Positions 1 through 5,033 of a DNA stretch of 5,033 nt are shown here, piece after piece. This DNA comes from an uncultured Clostridia bacterium (lineage in GTDB: Bacteria; Bacillota; Clostridia; Peptostreptococcales; Anaerovoracaceae): NCBI GenBank assembly GCA_938045615.1, contig CALIBC010000080.1:1-5033 (forward strand). Direction: 5' to 3'. How positions within the stretch are numbered: the first letter of the stretch is position 1; every line of letters begins with the position of its first letter. The position numbers were made by a program, and so were the translations under genes. The notes beneath the pieces are model-generated. The model saw nothing but the letters and a program-made list of their open reading frames with translations, was not told the DNA's origin and ran no database searches.

Positions 1-2
1 CG

Positions 3-71
3 ATCTGGATTGACCTTGTGTACCTCTTCAAGACTGTGAAGACGGTATTCACGGGGAAAGGTGCGTATTAA
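3..71 (+). CDS. C-terminal end of polyprenyl-phosphate sugar-1-phosphate transferase (5' truncated by window)
   Basis: Only the last 22 codons and the TAA stop (69-71) are present. The peptide begins IWIDLVYLF and ends FKTVKTVFTGKGAY. An aromatic/Asp-Leu start, an LFKTVK segment and a G-x-GAY end are typical of the extreme C-terminus of the bacterial sugar transferase family (WbaP/WcaJ/EpsL-like initiating phosphoglycosyltransferases). Family members transfer a sugar-1-phosphate from a nucleotide sugar to undecaprenyl phosphate at the inner membrane, the first step of repeat-unit assembly. Its place directly upstream of four glycosyltransferases fits that role. The catalytic core lies outside the window, so donor sugar and subclass cannot be judged. 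Frames 1 and 2 over the same stretch both hit stops. The call rests on one short tail. Confidence 0.72.
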   Translation: MWIDLVYLFKTVKTVFTGKGAY

Positions 72-159
72 ACGCAAGTTTACGTTCGATAAGGCTTTTG
101 GCTTTATGTACTTATCTATTTAGAGTGCTGGAATCCAATCATTGAGTTTTAAGTGGATT

Positions 160-165
160 AGAGGA
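160..165 (+). promoter_or_regulatory. Ribosome binding site of the first glycosyltransferase
   Basis: AGAGGA sits 8 nt before the ATG at 174. The 11-bp block AGAGGATAAAA that begins here recurs exactly at 3245-3255 before the fourth glycosyltransferase. An in-frame TAG at 159-161 rules out any start further upstream. Confidence 0.7.
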
Positions 166-173
166 TAAAACTT

Positions 174-1109
174 ATGGGAATAACCAAAGAAGAGTTTCTT
201 GTGATGATTCCGGTATATAATCCTGATGATAAGTTTTGCAAGTCAATTCGTATGTTGAGAAAACAGGTGGATGTTTTATTCACCTTACTGATTGTAGACT
301 CCGGAACAACATGCTCATATCAAAAAGAATTAAATGATTGGGAGAATGTGATAGTCCACCAAATCAATGCGAGCGCTTTTAATCATGGCGGCACGCGGCA
401 AATGGCGATAGAACAATTTCCAGACAAAGAGATTTGTGTTTTTTTGACACAGGATGCAATTCTAAAAGACGAAAGAACCTTAAAAAAACTGTTAGATGTA
501 TTTCAGGATGAAAAAATTGGATGTGCCTATGGAAGACAGTTGCCACACAAACATGCAACATTTTTTTCTGCCTTTGCACGAGGATTGAATTATCCTGCCG
601 AGAGCCATGTATTATCATATAAGGATAGAGATAAGTATGGGATAAAGACAGTATTTATCTCCAATTCCTTTGCCGCATATCGACGCACAGCAATGATGGA
701 AGTGGGGGGGTTCCCTACCAATACAATTTTAAGTGAGGATATGTTTGTAGCTGCAAATATGGTACTGCAGGACTGGAAAGTTGCCTATGTATCTGAGGCG
801 TGCGTGTATCACTCGCATAACTACACTATTATGCAAGAGTTTAAGCGCTATTTTGATATCGGCGTATTTCATTCCAGAGAAAGCTGGATACGAACAACTT
901 TTGGTGCGGCGGAGTCGTCGGGGATAAAATATATCATGGCAGAAATCAAAGCCGCCATAAAGAAAAATCCATTTCTTTTGATAGAGTTGGTTTTACGAGA
1001 TGGTTTTAGGTTTTTTGGCTATCGCATGGGTTTGAAAGAGAAGGTTATACCATTAAAAGTAAAACGATATCTTAGTATGATGCCGAGATATTGGGAAAGT
1101 CCATATTAA
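174..1109 (+). CDS. GT2 family glycosyltransferase, rhamnosyltransferase-like
   Basis: Predicted 311-aa GT-A fold inverting glycosyltransferase that adds one sugar from a nucleotide donor to the growing lipid-linked repeat unit at the cytoplasmic membrane face. Visible motifs in order: IPVYNP (12-17), the nucleotide-binding Asp in VDSGTT (41-46), FNHGGTR (69-75), TQDA (92-95) in the DXD position, YGRQLP (119-124), SNSFAAYRR (163-171), GGFP (178-181) and the ED pair (188-189) expected to supply the catalytic base. FNHGGTR plus TQDA plus SNSFAAYRR is the signature of bacterial rhamnosyltransferase-type GT2 proteins, whose usual length is about 300 aa. The C-terminal third is rich in basic and aromatic residues and probably touches the membrane. 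The ATG at 174 has a good ribosome binding site and an in-frame stop just upstream. The gene is AT-rich and carries a G7 run at 704-710 inside the GGF motif. The donor being L-rhamnose is a family-level guess; another deoxyhexose is possible. Confidence 0.9.
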   Translation: MGITKEEFLVMIPVYNPDDKFCKSIRMLRKQVDVLFTLLIVDSGTTCSYQKELNDWENVIVHQINASAFNHGGTRQMAIEQFPDKEICVFLTQDAILKDERTLKKLLDVFQDEKIGCAYGRQLPHKHATFFSAFARGLNYPAESHVLSYKDRDKYGIKTVFISNSFAAYRRTAMMEVGGFPTNTILSEDMFVAANMVLQDWKVAYVSEACVYHSHNYTIMQEFKRYFDIGVFHSRESWIRTTFGAAESSGIKYIMAEIKAAIKKNPFLLIELVLRDGFRFFGYRMGLKEKVIPLKVKRYLSMMPRYWESPY

Positions 1110-1120
1110 GGTGTCTGGTG
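1110..1120 (+). promoter_or_regulatory. Ribosome binding region deciding the start of the GT4 gene
   Basis: Directly after the upstream TAA (1107-1109) come two GGTG boxes, at 1110-1113 and 1117-1120. Both can pair with the GGTG end of the anti-SD target, and the second lies 5 nt before the ATG at 1126. A GTG at 1111 is in frame but would have to use a Shine-Dalgarno sequence inside the previous gene, and none is evident there. ATG 1126 is therefore preferred. Confidence 0.5.
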
Positions 1121-1125
1121 ATGAA

Positions 1126-2355
1126 ATGAAAGTAATTGTTGTCAATGATTTTGCCTTCGTGAACGGGGGAGCAAGTCAGGTCGCTGTCACTACTGCAAAG
1201 CTTCTTGCAAAGAAGGGACATCGAGTTATATTTTTTTCTGCTGTTGGTCCGATTGGGCAGGAATTGAAGGAGGTGCAAAATCTTTCGGTCGTTTGTCTGA
1301 ATCAAAAAGACATTCTTCGAGATCCGAACCGGTTACGAGCTGTTTTTCAGGGCTTGTGGAATTTTCATGCGGCAAAGGTTTTTTCTTCGATTTTGTCAGA
1401 CTGCTCACCGGGCGATACGATAATTCACATCCATGCAATATCTAAAAGCCTGTCCTCCAGTGTTATTTCTGCTGCAAAAAACAAGGGCTTTCGTATCATC
1501 TATCATCTCCATGACTATGGGATTGCTTGCCCAAACCTTGGGTTTTACGACTATCAAAAAGATGAAATCTGCCCTCGAAAAGCAATGGGTATATCGTGCA
1601 TGATGTGCCATTGTGACAGCCGTTCAGTATTGCATAAAGGCTGGCGTGTGTTAAGACAATTCGTTCAATATTATCTTGGAGGCTTACCCAATGATATTGA
1701 TGCCATGATTTATATTTCTGAGTTTAGCCGACGTATACTAGAGCCCTATTTTGCAGCAGGGCAACGGCTGTTTTTTTTATCCAACCTTCTCTCTGTAGAG
1801 TCTACGGAACGTATTCAGGCAGAGAAAAATCAGGTCTTTCTTTTTGTTGGCCGTTTTGCTCCCGAGAAAGCCCCTGATCTTTTTGCACGTGCAGTAGCTA
1901 GGCTTTCGATTCCTGCAGTCTTTATCGGTGCAGGAGAGTGTGAAGCTGAGCTTCGTAAGATTTGTCCTGAGGCAGAATTCCCAGGCTGGCTTTCGCACGA
2001 AGATGTAATGACCTATTATTCTCGTGCACGGGCTTTGGTGTTTCCATCGAAATGCTATGAAGGGCAGCCACTAACTGTCTTGGAAGCAAAATCGCAGGGA
2101 GTTCCTGCAATCGTAGCGGATGCGTGTGCGGGTCGAGATGAGATTTTGGACGGTGAAACGGGACTCTTATTCAAAAGCGGGTCTTTAGATTCGCTTTGCT
2201 GTCAAATAGAAAAAATAAAAGATGATACACTTGTTACTCAGCTGAGTGAGAGCGCATATCAAAGTTATTGGGAGCAAGAGTATGACGAGGATGCGTATGT
2301 GTTTCGGCTAGAAGAGATTTATAGGAGTACACTGTCTGGAATATCAAGAAACTGA
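1126..2355 (+). CDS. GT4 family glycosyltransferase with a central cysteine cluster
   Basis: Predicted 409-aa GT-B fold retaining glycosyltransferase. The N-terminal Rossmann domain opens MKVIVVNDFAFVNGGASQV, with the glycine loop NGGAS at 13-17, and continues to HIHAISKS (101-108) and HLHDYGIACPN (127-137). The C-terminal domain has GRFAPEK (242-248), the basic donor-phosphate loop; IGAGE (267-271); and PSKCYEGQPLTVLEA (307-321), in which E312 and E320 form the EX7E motif typical of GT4. Between the domains is a cluster C135, C149, C158, C161, C163 followed by HKGWRVLRQ (170-178), a pattern I recognise from a subset of polysaccharide GT4 enzymes. It follows the preceding GT2 after 16 bp, so the two are almost certainly cotranscribed. 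The ATG at 1126 begins exactly at the first beta strand; a GTG at 1111 would add five residues (MSGDE). Donor and acceptor cannot be inferred. Length is normal for the family. Confidence 0.9.
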   Translation: MKVIVVNDFAFVNGGASQVAVTTAKLLAKKGHRVIFFSAVGPIGQELKEVQNLSVVCLNQKDILRDPNRLRAVFQGLWNFHAAKVFSSILSDCSPGDTIIHIHAISKSLSSSVISAAKNKGFRIIYHLHDYGIACPNLGFYDYQKDEICPRKAMGISCMMCHCDSRSVLHKGWRVLRQFVQYYLGGLPNDIDAMIYISEFSRRILEPYFAAGQRLFFLSNLLSVESTERIQAEKNQVFLFVGRFAPEKAPDLFARAVARLSIPAVFIGAGECEAELRKICPEAEFPGWLSHEDVMTYYSRARALVFPSKCYEGQPLTVLEAKSQGVPAIVADACAGRDEILDGETGLLFKSGSLDSLCCQIEKIKDDTLVTQLSESAYQSYWEQEYDEDAYVFRLEEIYRSTLSGISRN

Positions 2356-2397
2356 AATTTGTCCTTTAAAGCCTGCGAGATGCTTATGTAAATAATA

Positions 2398-2406
2398 TGT
2401 TACAAT
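2398..2406 (+). promoter_or_regulatory. Possible extended -10 promoter element before the WcaE-like gene
   Basis: TGTTACAAT matches the extended -10 pattern TGnTATAAT with one mismatch in the hexamer. It lies in the 73-bp spacer between the GT4 stop and the next ATG. No convincing -35 lies 16-18 nt upstream. Transcription would begin near 2413, leaving a leader of only about 16 nt that starts at the Shine-Dalgarno sequence, which argues against it as a major promoter. Confidence 0.25.
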
Positions 2407-2412
2407 ACACTC

Positions 2413-2418
2413 AGAGGA
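2413..2418 (+). promoter_or_regulatory. Ribosome binding site of the WcaE-like glycosyltransferase
   Basis: AGAGGA lies 10 nt before the ATG at 2429. A TAA at 2426-2428, immediately before and in frame with the ATG, fixes the start. Confidence 0.65.
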
Positions 2419-2428
2419 ATAAGAATAA

Positions 2429-3253
2429 ATGGAAGACATAAAAATTACGATTGTTACAGCAACCTATAATGCAGAAAAAACATTAGAACAATCAATATTG
2501 AGCATCGTCCATCAGGATTACCCCAATATTGAGTATATTATTGTCGATGGAGGATCAACTGACAGGACAATAAATATTCTAAAGCAATATGAACATTATG
2601 GGATTAAGTGGGTTAGTGAACCGGATTATGGCATTTATGATGGCCTGAATAAAGGGATTCAACTTGCAACAGGCGATTATCTTTATTTTCTGGGTGCAGA
2701 TGATTGGCTGTGTAACAACGAGGTGATGCGTGAGGTTTCTTGTTTTATCAATACGCATCCAGGATTCTCCTTTTATGCGGGAAATGTTTTTTTGTATCGG
2801 AGCACATATCGACTGATCAAACGAAAACGAGCAGATTTATCGATAGAAGAAATAAAAAAAGGAGGGATGTGCCCCCACCAGGGGTTATTTTCGAGCAGAC
2901 GATTGATGCTGAAAGGGTTTGATATAACGTATCGGCTTGCGGCAGACTATGAGCTTTTTTTACGCAATATTGTTCGGGGAGAATCTTATTGCGTGATGGA
3001 TGTAGATGTCGCTTATTACAGTCTTTTTGGGGCGAGTGCAGATTTTTCTCTTTATGATGAATATATCGCAATTATTAAAAAACACGCAGGAGAAGGATAT
3101 CTTGATCGAATCTATAAGCTGAAGGAGAACAACACGGATAAGTACTGCTTTAGAAGATTTATCAAAAGAATTTTGGTAGCACTTCTAAGTGAGAAGTTTT
3201 TTTGGCGTTGTCGAGGATGGAAAAACTTTGATGGAACAGGGTCAAGAGGATAA
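2429..3253 (+). CDS. GT2 family glycosyltransferase, WcaE/colanic-acid-type
   Basis: Predicted 274-aa GT-A glycosyltransferase. Motifs: TIVTATYNAEKTL (7-19), VDGGSTD (39-45) with the nucleotide-binding Asp at 40, SEPDYGIYDGLNKG (63-76), GADDW (89-93) as the metal-binding DXD-type motif, PHQG (149-152) and AADYE (171-175), where the Asp-Tyr-Glu is expected near the catalytic base. The combination VDGGSTD, SE-D-GIYDA/GLNKG, HQG and AADYE is the hallmark of the WcaE-like branch of GT2, found in many colanic acid, capsule and O-antigen loci. Family length is about 250 aa; the extra C-terminal stretch is basic and aromatic (FRRFIKRILVALLSEKFFWR), consistent with membrane contact. The start is fixed by a stop codon directly before the ATG. 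Its last codons contain the ribosome binding site of the next gene, so the two are probably translationally coupled. Donor sugar is unknown. Confidence 0.9.
   Translation: MEDIKITIVTATYNAEKTLEQSILSIVHQDYPNIEYIIVDGGSTDRTINILKQYEHYGIKWVSEPDYGIYDGLNKGIQLATGDYLYFLGADDWLCNNEVMREVSCFINTHPGFSFYAGNVFLYRSTYRLIKRKRADLSIEEIKKGGMCPHQGLFSSRRLMLKGFDITYRLAADYELFLRNIVRGESYCVMDVDVAYYSLFGASADFSLYDEYIAIIKKHAGEGYLDRIYKLKENNTDKYCFRRFIKRILVALLSEKFFWRCRGWKNFDGTGSRG
3244..3250 (+). promoter_or_regulatory. Ribosome binding site inside the end of the previous gene, deciding the start of the last GT2
   Basis: AAGAGGA overlaps the final sense codons of the upstream glycosyltransferase. It ends 4 nt before the ATG at 3255 (5 nt if GAGG is taken as the pairing core). 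A weaker GAGGA at 3213-3217 lies 13 nt before an alternative in-frame ATG at 3231, so that start remains possible. Confidence 0.6.
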
Positions 3254-3254
3254 A

Positions 3255-4193
3255 ATGGTATCGGTTGTAATTCCTACATACAATAGAGCAGACCTCTTGC
3301 TCAGAGCCGTTGAGAGCGTATTGACACAAACATATACTGATGTTGAAGCCATTGTTGTTGATGATGGCAGTACGGATAGTACCTCCTCAGTCATTGAAAA
3401 ACTGCAAAGAGCGTATGGATTGCGGTTAAAGTATTTTTATCAACCCAATCGCGGCGTTTCTGCAGCTAGGAATAAAGGTATTTACCATGCATCAGGGGAG
3501 TATATCTCGTTCCTTGATTCTGATGACTATATATACCCGAAAAAGATAGAGCAGCAAATTGCTTTTTTAAAAGAGCATGCGGCAGACGTCTGTTTTTGCA
3601 ACTATTATATCATAGGAAAGAAAAGGCGAAAAAAAGGTCTTCGGGGGCATATGGAAAACCTATTGCTGCGCTATATGCAAAGTAGGATGACGCCACAGAC
3701 AAATGCGTGGATAATTAGGAAAGAGGTCCTTGATAAGGCTGATATTTCGTTTCGTGAAGGTTGTTCATGGGGCGAGGATATGGAGTTTTTTATTAAGGTA
3801 ATGCATGCGGCAGATAAAGTTGTTTTTTTGGATGAGCCGCTTTTTGAGTACTATAAAAATGAGACTGGGCTATCGAAATTTTCGTGGGATAAACTCGAGC
3901 AGGATGTTTTTATATGGACTGAGATTTGGCGCTGGCTGGAAAAACATATTGCCGATAAAGATCTGTTGCAGACATACAAAGATGTTATTTTTGGCTATCG
4001 TATCCCATTACTTTTGGTCTATCGCTTATGGGCGGGGCGCAGGATGTCGGCGGAGGCAAGAGAATATGCGGCGCTCTATCGACCGTATCTAAAACAAATA
4101 AATTGTTCCAATGGCTTACGCAGTGTGAAGCTCCTTATTGTATGGGGGGTATTTCGTTTGAAAATGATTTGCACGAAACAAACAAATTGGTAA
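3255..4193 (+). CDS. GT2 family glycosyltransferase
   Basis: Predicted 312-aa GT-A inverting glycosyltransferase. Motifs: VSVVIPTYNRADLL (2-15), VDDGSTD (35-41), GVSAARNKG (67-75), LDSDD (87-91) as the metal-binding DXD-type motif, TPQTNAWIIRKE (146-157) and SWGEDMEF (171-178), whose Glu-Asp pair should include the catalytic base. This is the classical GT2 layout with an additional 130-residue C-terminal region. The end is basic and hydrophobic (SVKLLIVWGVFRLKMI), suggesting peripheral membrane attachment. The chosen ATG leaves one base after the upstream TAA and starts right at the first beta strand. In-frame alternatives are ATG 3231 (adds 8 residues, overlaps the upstream gene by 23 bp) and GTG 3189 (adds 22). 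Domain assignment is firm; substrate specificity is not determinable. It is the last gene of the AT-rich cassette. Confidence 0.9.
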   Translation: MVSVVIPTYNRADLLLRAVESVLTQTYTDVEAIVVDDGSTDSTSSVIEKLQRAYGLRLKYFYQPNRGVSAARNKGIYHASGEYISFLDSDDYIYPKKIEQQIAFLKEHAADVCFCNYYIIGKKRRKKGLRGHMENLLLRYMQSRMTPQTNAWIIRKEVLDKADISFREGCSWGEDMEFFIKVMHAADKVVFLDEPLFEYYKNETGLSKFSWDKLEQDVFIWTEIWRWLEKHIADKDLLQTYKDVIFGYRIPLLLVYRLWAGRRMSAEAREYAALYRPYLKQINCSNGLRSVKLLIVWGVFRLKMICTKQTNW

Positions 4194-4227
4194 ATAAAGA
4201 TATTGACTTTGAAATTTGGTAGATCAT

Positions 4228-4257
4228 TTGCCAAAAATATTGATGTATAACTAAAAT
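4228..4257 (+). promoter_or_regulatory. Weak sigma-70-type promoter candidate upstream of gmd
   Basis: TTGCCA (4228-4233) and TAAAAT (4252-4257) each match the consensus hexamers in five of six positions, with an 18-bp spacer. Transcription would start near 4264, giving a leader of about 180 nt before gmd. In AT-rich noncoding DNA such matches arise by chance, so this is only a candidate. Confidence 0.25.
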
Positions 4258-4333
4258 TCACAGATAAATAATCCGTTGCGAGCTAAAGGATGTCAGCCCT
4301 TGTGGAGTAATGTGTGTAGATGATTTATGATGA

Positions 4334-4351
4334 GAGAATATTAATATTCTC
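4334..4351. repeat. 18-bp perfect palindrome
   Basis: GAGAATATTAATATTCTC is identical to its own reverse complement, with the centre between 4342 and 4343; symmetry breaks at the next base on both sides. It lies about 94 bp before the gmd ATG. With no loop and no following T-tract it is not a terminator. A dimeric repressor or activator site is possible but not shown. Confidence 0.6.
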
Positions 4352-4433
4352 CAGTATAAAGGGGGATTTTATATCATATTGAAGTGAGTAAAGGGGGCTC
4401 TTCTTAATCGATAGACTCCCATGATTTTAAAAT

Positions 4434-4440
4434 AAGGGGA
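4434..4440 (+). promoter_or_regulatory. Ribosome binding site of gmd
   Basis: AAGGGGA ends 4 nt before the ATG at 4445. An in-frame TAA at 4433-4435 excludes an upstream start. Confidence 0.6.
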
Positions 4441-4444
4441 TTAC

Positions 4445-5033
4445 ATGAAAAAAACATTGATTACAGGAATCACAGGACAGGACGGCTCGTATTTGACCGA
4501 GCTTCTGCTTGAAAAGGGCTATGAGGTCCATGGCATTATCCGTCGGCACAGTACACCCTGCACGGAGCGGATCGATCATCTCATGTCTGACGCTCAGTAT
4601 GACGGGCGTCTCTTTCTCCACTACGGCGACCTGACGGATTCGAGCAATGCACATGCGCTGATCCGGGAGATTCAGCCGGATGAGGTCTATAACCTCGCTG
4701 CACAGTCCCATGTGGCGGTTTCATTCGAAGTGCCGGAGTATACAGCAGAGGCGACGGGTGTCGGAACGATCCGCCTGCTCGAGGCCGTGCGGCAGAGCGG
4801 ACGGCCGATTCGCTTCTATCAGGCATCGACATCGGAGCTCTTCGGTGGGCTTCCGGATACGGCACCGCAGAGTGAGGCAACGCCGTTTTATCCAAAATCG
4901 CCTTACGGTGCGGCAAAACTATACAGTTTCTGGATTACGAAGAACTACCGCGAATCCTACGATATGTTCGCGGTCAATGGCATTCTCTTCAACCATGAGT
5001 CGCCGCGCCGCGGGGAGACCTTTGTGACGCGCA
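4445..5033 (+). CDS. gmd: GDP-mannose 4,6-dehydratase, N-terminal part (3' truncated by window)
   Basis: 196 complete codons are visible, open to the window edge; the full enzyme is usually about 320-370 aa. It is an extended short-chain dehydrogenase that converts GDP-D-mannose to GDP-4-keto-6-deoxy-D-mannose in the cytoplasm, using bound NADP. Visible features: GITGQDGSYL (8-17), the GxxGxxG dinucleotide fold of GMD; IIRRHS (31-36); HYGDLTDSSN (59-68); YNLAAQSHVAVSFE (82-95); ASTSELFG (127-134) with T129 and E131 as expected catalytic residues; SPYGAAK (152-158) with the Tyr154/Lys158 YxxxK pair; and FNHESPRRGETFVTR (182-196), the conserved GDP-sugar-binding stretch. GQDGSYL and NHESPRRGETFVTR distinguish GMD from other sugar dehydratases. 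The gene is clearly richer in G+C than the glycosyltransferases before it. A GDP-fucose synthase or GDP-rhamnose reductase gene would be expected nearby, outside this window. Confidence 0.95.
   Translation, partial: MKKTLITGITGQDGSYLTELLLEKGYEVHGIIRRHSTPCTERIDHLMSDAQYDGRLFLHYGDLTDSSNAHALIREIQPDEVYNLAAQSHVAVSFEVPEYTAEATGVGTIRLLEAVRQSGRPIRFYQASTSELFGGLPDTAPQSEATPFYPKSPYGAAKLYSFWITKNYRESYDMFAVNGILFNHESPRRGETFVTR

Larger units (their letters stand above)
4194..4444. other. 251-bp noncoding spacer between the glycosyltransferase cassette and gmd
   Basis: No coding region is supportable here; in-frame stretches are only a few codons long. It is AT-rich like the preceding genes and holds the promoter candidate at 4228-4257, the palindrome at 4334-4351 and the gmd ribosome binding site at its right end. 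I found no convincing rho-independent terminator for the upstream genes. It marks the boundary between AT-rich and GC-rich DNA and is long compared with the 1- to 102-bp gaps elsewhere in the window. Confidence 0.7.

Noticed and set aside
90..106. Short hairpin TAAGGCTTTTGGCTTTA after the sugar transferase stop
   Set aside because: Seven pairs including two G-U pairs, a 3-nt loop and no T-tract after it; too weak to call a terminator.
72..173. Promoter in the spacer before the first glycosyltransferase (TTTACG at 79-84 with weak -10 choices near 103-118)
   Set aside because: No hexamer pair with acceptable spacing and match; the gene can be read through from the upstream sugar transferase.
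2855..2869. AAAAAAGGAGGG followed by ATG inside the WcaE-like gene, as an internal start
   Set aside because: The Shine-Dalgarno core is only 1 nt from the ATG, and a start there would delete the nucleotide- and metal-binding motifs. It is most likely a chance Lys-Lys-Gly-Gly coding run.
3805..4222. Alternative-frame plus-strand ORFs within and just past the last GT2
   Set aside because: They overlap the clearly conserved GT2 frame, lack ribosome binding sites and match no recognisable family.
4290..4330. Two tiny ORFs (MSALVE and MCVDDL) overlapping at TAATG, resembling leader peptides
   Set aside because: Six codons each, no proper ribosome binding spacing, no run of a regulatory amino acid and no attenuator structure seen.
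4392..4420. GGGGG at 4393 pairing with CTCCC at 4416-4420 as a terminator stem
   Set aside because: Only about five pairs including one G-U, a large loop and no uridine run following; it also sits just before gmd rather than just after the GT gene.
4194..4444. JUMPstart/ops element or insertion-sequence remnant in the spacer
   Set aside because: No GGCGGTAGC-like ops core, no terminal inverted repeats, no flanking target duplication and no transposase fragment visible.
4581..4916. Minus-strand 111-codon open frame opposite gmd
   Set aside because: It is a shadow of the GC-rich gmd coding strand with low-complexity Arg/Pro/Ser composition; gmd has strong family motifs throughout.

Overview
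This window is an interior segment of a bacterial surface-polysaccharide locus (O-antigen, capsule or exopolysaccharide). All genes lie on the + strand. It opens with the last 22 codons of what looks like a polyprenyl-phosphate sugar-1-phosphate transferase, the enzyme that starts a repeat unit on the lipid carrier. Four glycosyltransferase genes follow: a rhamnosyltransferase-like GT2, a GT4, a WcaE-like GT2 and a second generic GT2. After a 251-bp gap comes the 5' part of gmd (GDP-mannose 4,6-dehydratase), which runs off the right edge.

Layout: 3-71 sugar transferase tail; 72-173 short spacer; 174-1109 GT2; 1126-2355 GT4, starting 16 bp after the previous stop; 2356-2428 spacer with a possible extended -10 promoter; 2429-3253 GT2; 3255-4193 GT2, with one base between stop and start; 4194-4444 AT-rich noncoding spacer holding an 18-bp perfect palindrome and a weak promoter candidate; 4445-5033 gmd (196 complete codons seen). 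Each start is preceded by a Shine-Dalgarno-like sequence, most often AGAGGA.

Working model (inference): the initiating transferase loads the first sugar-phosphate on undecaprenyl phosphate, the four glycosyltransferases extend it at the cytoplasmic face, and gmd supplies GDP-4-keto-6-deoxymannose, the precursor of GDP-L-fucose, GDP-D-rhamnose or related sugars. No flippase, polymerase or chain-length regulator lies in the window. Acceptor, sugar and linkage specificity cannot be read from the sequence.

Organism: bacterial. Base composition changes sharply along the window: two 60-bp samples counted by hand give 19/60 G+C at 481-540 (first GT gene) and 42/60 at 4741-4800 (gmd). This fits a higher-GC host carrying an AT-rich, probably horizontally acquired glycosyltransferase cassette. 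The protein style suggests a diderm Firmicute of the Negativicutes (Selenomonas-like), but this is an impression and not proof. I see no mobile element, RNA gene, CRISPR array or clearly novel system. It reads as a strain-variable but conventional polysaccharide locus.
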